In this document: one piece after another, positions 62,703 through 64,000 of the stretch
How positions within the stretch are numbered: position 1 is the stretch's first letter
How the letters are laid out: each line of letters starts with the position of its first letter
Assembly: GCA_914767715.1 (NCBI GenBank)
Contig: OU612067.1
Coordinates: 7,440,001 to 7,504,000, forward strand
Origin: Membranipora membranacea
Taxonomy: Eukaryota; Bryozoa; Gymnolaemata; Cheilostomatida; Membraniporidae
Direction of reading: 5' to 3'
DNA: 64,000 nt
The notes under the pieces: model-generated
Databases searched by the model: none
Told to the model about the DNA's origin: nothing
The model's input: only the letters and a program-made list of their open reading frames with translations
Position numbers and translations under genes: made by a program

Positions 62703-63395
62703 GTAACGTCAATACCCCAGTGAGTACAAGTTGATAGGGCAGGCTGACGGTTCCTCCCGCCTAAAGATAAGCAGCGCAAAGAAGAATTATGCTGAAGCTA
62801 GAGTTGCCTGCCATGGCTATGATAATGGAAAATTGGTAACAACAGAAGAGGAATGGAGAAGAATCAACCTCAGACAATTCCTAAAGACAGCCACAAATAG
62901 AAAGTTAACACAGTATACGTTAATTAGACATACTCTGTACACAGTGTTACAGCAAAGTTTTACCTTATAAAGAATCAGAAATTCTCTTTTTGCTGAATTT
63001 CCAAAAATGGCAGTTTTGCCAGACAAGTGGTATAACTCAATAATAAAGTCTCAACACTTTTCTTACATTACATATTTCACAGGATGTGGTGAACTGATTC
63101 TAAGTTGAATTGCTCATATTTGTTAACATTTGCAGACTCGGACTTCATTAACATCAGAGCTCAAGTGAAGGATGGCATAATGAAATTCTTCTGGGACGGA
63201 TTTAGCACAGCTGAATTCTGGAACAGAGTATTACCAACTCTCTTCCCTGAGATTGCATCATCATGGCGTTCTGGTGAGCCCGACAACAGCAATTTAGATG
63301 AGTCATGTGTTTGTGCAAAGACAGATGGCTTATGGAATGATTGTAAATGTACCAGTGCTGAGAGATTGGTCATTTGTGAAGTAAGAACCTTCTGA
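62703..63395 (+). pseudogene. C-type lectin-like gene, probably decayed (CTLD-3)
   Basis: The exon 2 homologue (about 62722-62900) reads NYAEARVACHGYDNGKLVT and EEEWRRINLRQFLK, very like CTLD-1. The exon 3 homologue (63136-63395, acceptor TTTGCAG) is intact to the stop, with WDGFSTAEFW, GEPDNSN, ESCVCAKTDGLWNDCKC and VICE. Defects: both N-terminal cysteines are gone (Tyr in QYPSEY, Arg in SSRLKI). The exon 2 acceptor at 62702 puts a TAA in the coding frame. No phase-1 GT donor follows exon 2 where CTLD-1 has one, and no good signal exon is found. A rewired functional gene is the alternative. Confidence 0.6.
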
Positions 63396-64000
63396 GGTAG
63401 CTGCGAAAAGTATCGGAATGTCCTTTGATCTGGAAATACCACTCGTAGACCACATGTGAAGGGAAGCGACTCCGAATTACCGGTACACATACAATCATGC
63501 AGACAAAATATTATTACCAATTGAGAGTACTGTGCCAATGTGTGAACATGGATATGATTGTGTTACACAGTGTGGCATACTGAGTACATAATCTTTAAAC
63601 TCAACATGACAAACAGGCATCAAACAATTAAGTATCTGTTACGTATATTCTTCAGGATATATAACTTTGAGATGTCATATTTTATTAGGATAAAGTAAAC
63701 AATTTCATCACTTCCGGCAAACCAAACTTTTTCCCAACCCACCTGGTATGGGCATTGCATTGGAAATACAATCTCAGGCAAAATTGCACCATAATAAACG
63801 CCTTGTCCAACATTCTCTTTTTAAAAAAATTTCCCACCCGTTGTACATTTATGAAGGGAAAGTCATCATCGCCTGCAACAACTAACAGTATGGGAGTTTT
63901 GAATATGGAGAAGAACTTGAATCTGATAAAAATAATTGTGTCTCTTTTTCAGTTAAGTTGAGTTAAAAAGGTCTCAGTTGGAACAGGCTATATGGAGCTT
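63396..64000. other. 3' flank of CTLD-3 to the window end
   Basis: An AATAAA at about 63793 is the only signal noted. No gene is supported. Confidence 0.4.

Overview
This is animal nuclear DNA. The genes are split by many GT-AG introns, the protein families are metazoan, and the sequence is AT-rich with much transposon debris. The C-type lectin-like cluster and the general style suggest an invertebrate, perhaps a lophotrochozoan, but nothing here fixes the species.

Left part (0.5-32 kb). At the left edge are the first two exons of a minus-strand type II membrane protein of unknown identity. Next is a complete nine-exon minus-strand HIBCH gene (3-hydroxyisobutyryl-CoA hydrolase, 398 aa). A hAT-like non-autonomous transposon with a target duplication follows. 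After it comes a complete 23-exon plus-strand CAND1 gene (cullin exchange factor, 1247 aa). I rebuilt HIBCH and CAND1 exon by exon: phases match at every junction and both lengths fit the families. A plus-strand three-exon gene of 441 aa that I do not recognise lies at 28.6-31.6 kb.

Middle (32-41 kb). This stretch holds weak minus-strand candidate exons and a Tyr-Glu-Pro-rich coding block. The block has been duplicated, and each copy carries a different frameshift. There is also a remnant of a non-LTR retrotransposon.

Right part (41-64 kb). Three related secreted C-type lectin-like genes are spread over about 22 kb: CTLD-1 (+), CTLD-2 (-) and CTLD-3 (+, probably decayed). CTLD-2, the only inverted member, lies in the roughly 7.9-kb loop between two arms of a large inverted repeat (46031-48155 and 56062-58908). 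The arms carry arrays of a 16-bp repeat with a constant core and a variable hexamer, and a third array lies in the loop. A 65-bp and an 86-bp tandem array lie just outside the left arm. A 5'-truncated LINE with an intact YADD motif but a nonsense codon, a truncated copy of its tail and SINE-like sequences fill the rest.

HIBCH acts in mitochondrial valine breakdown and CAND1 in cullin-RING ligase cycling; I see no functional link between them. The most noteworthy structure is the inverted repeat enclosing the inverted lectin gene, followed by tandem duplications placed exactly on two CAND1 splice sites.
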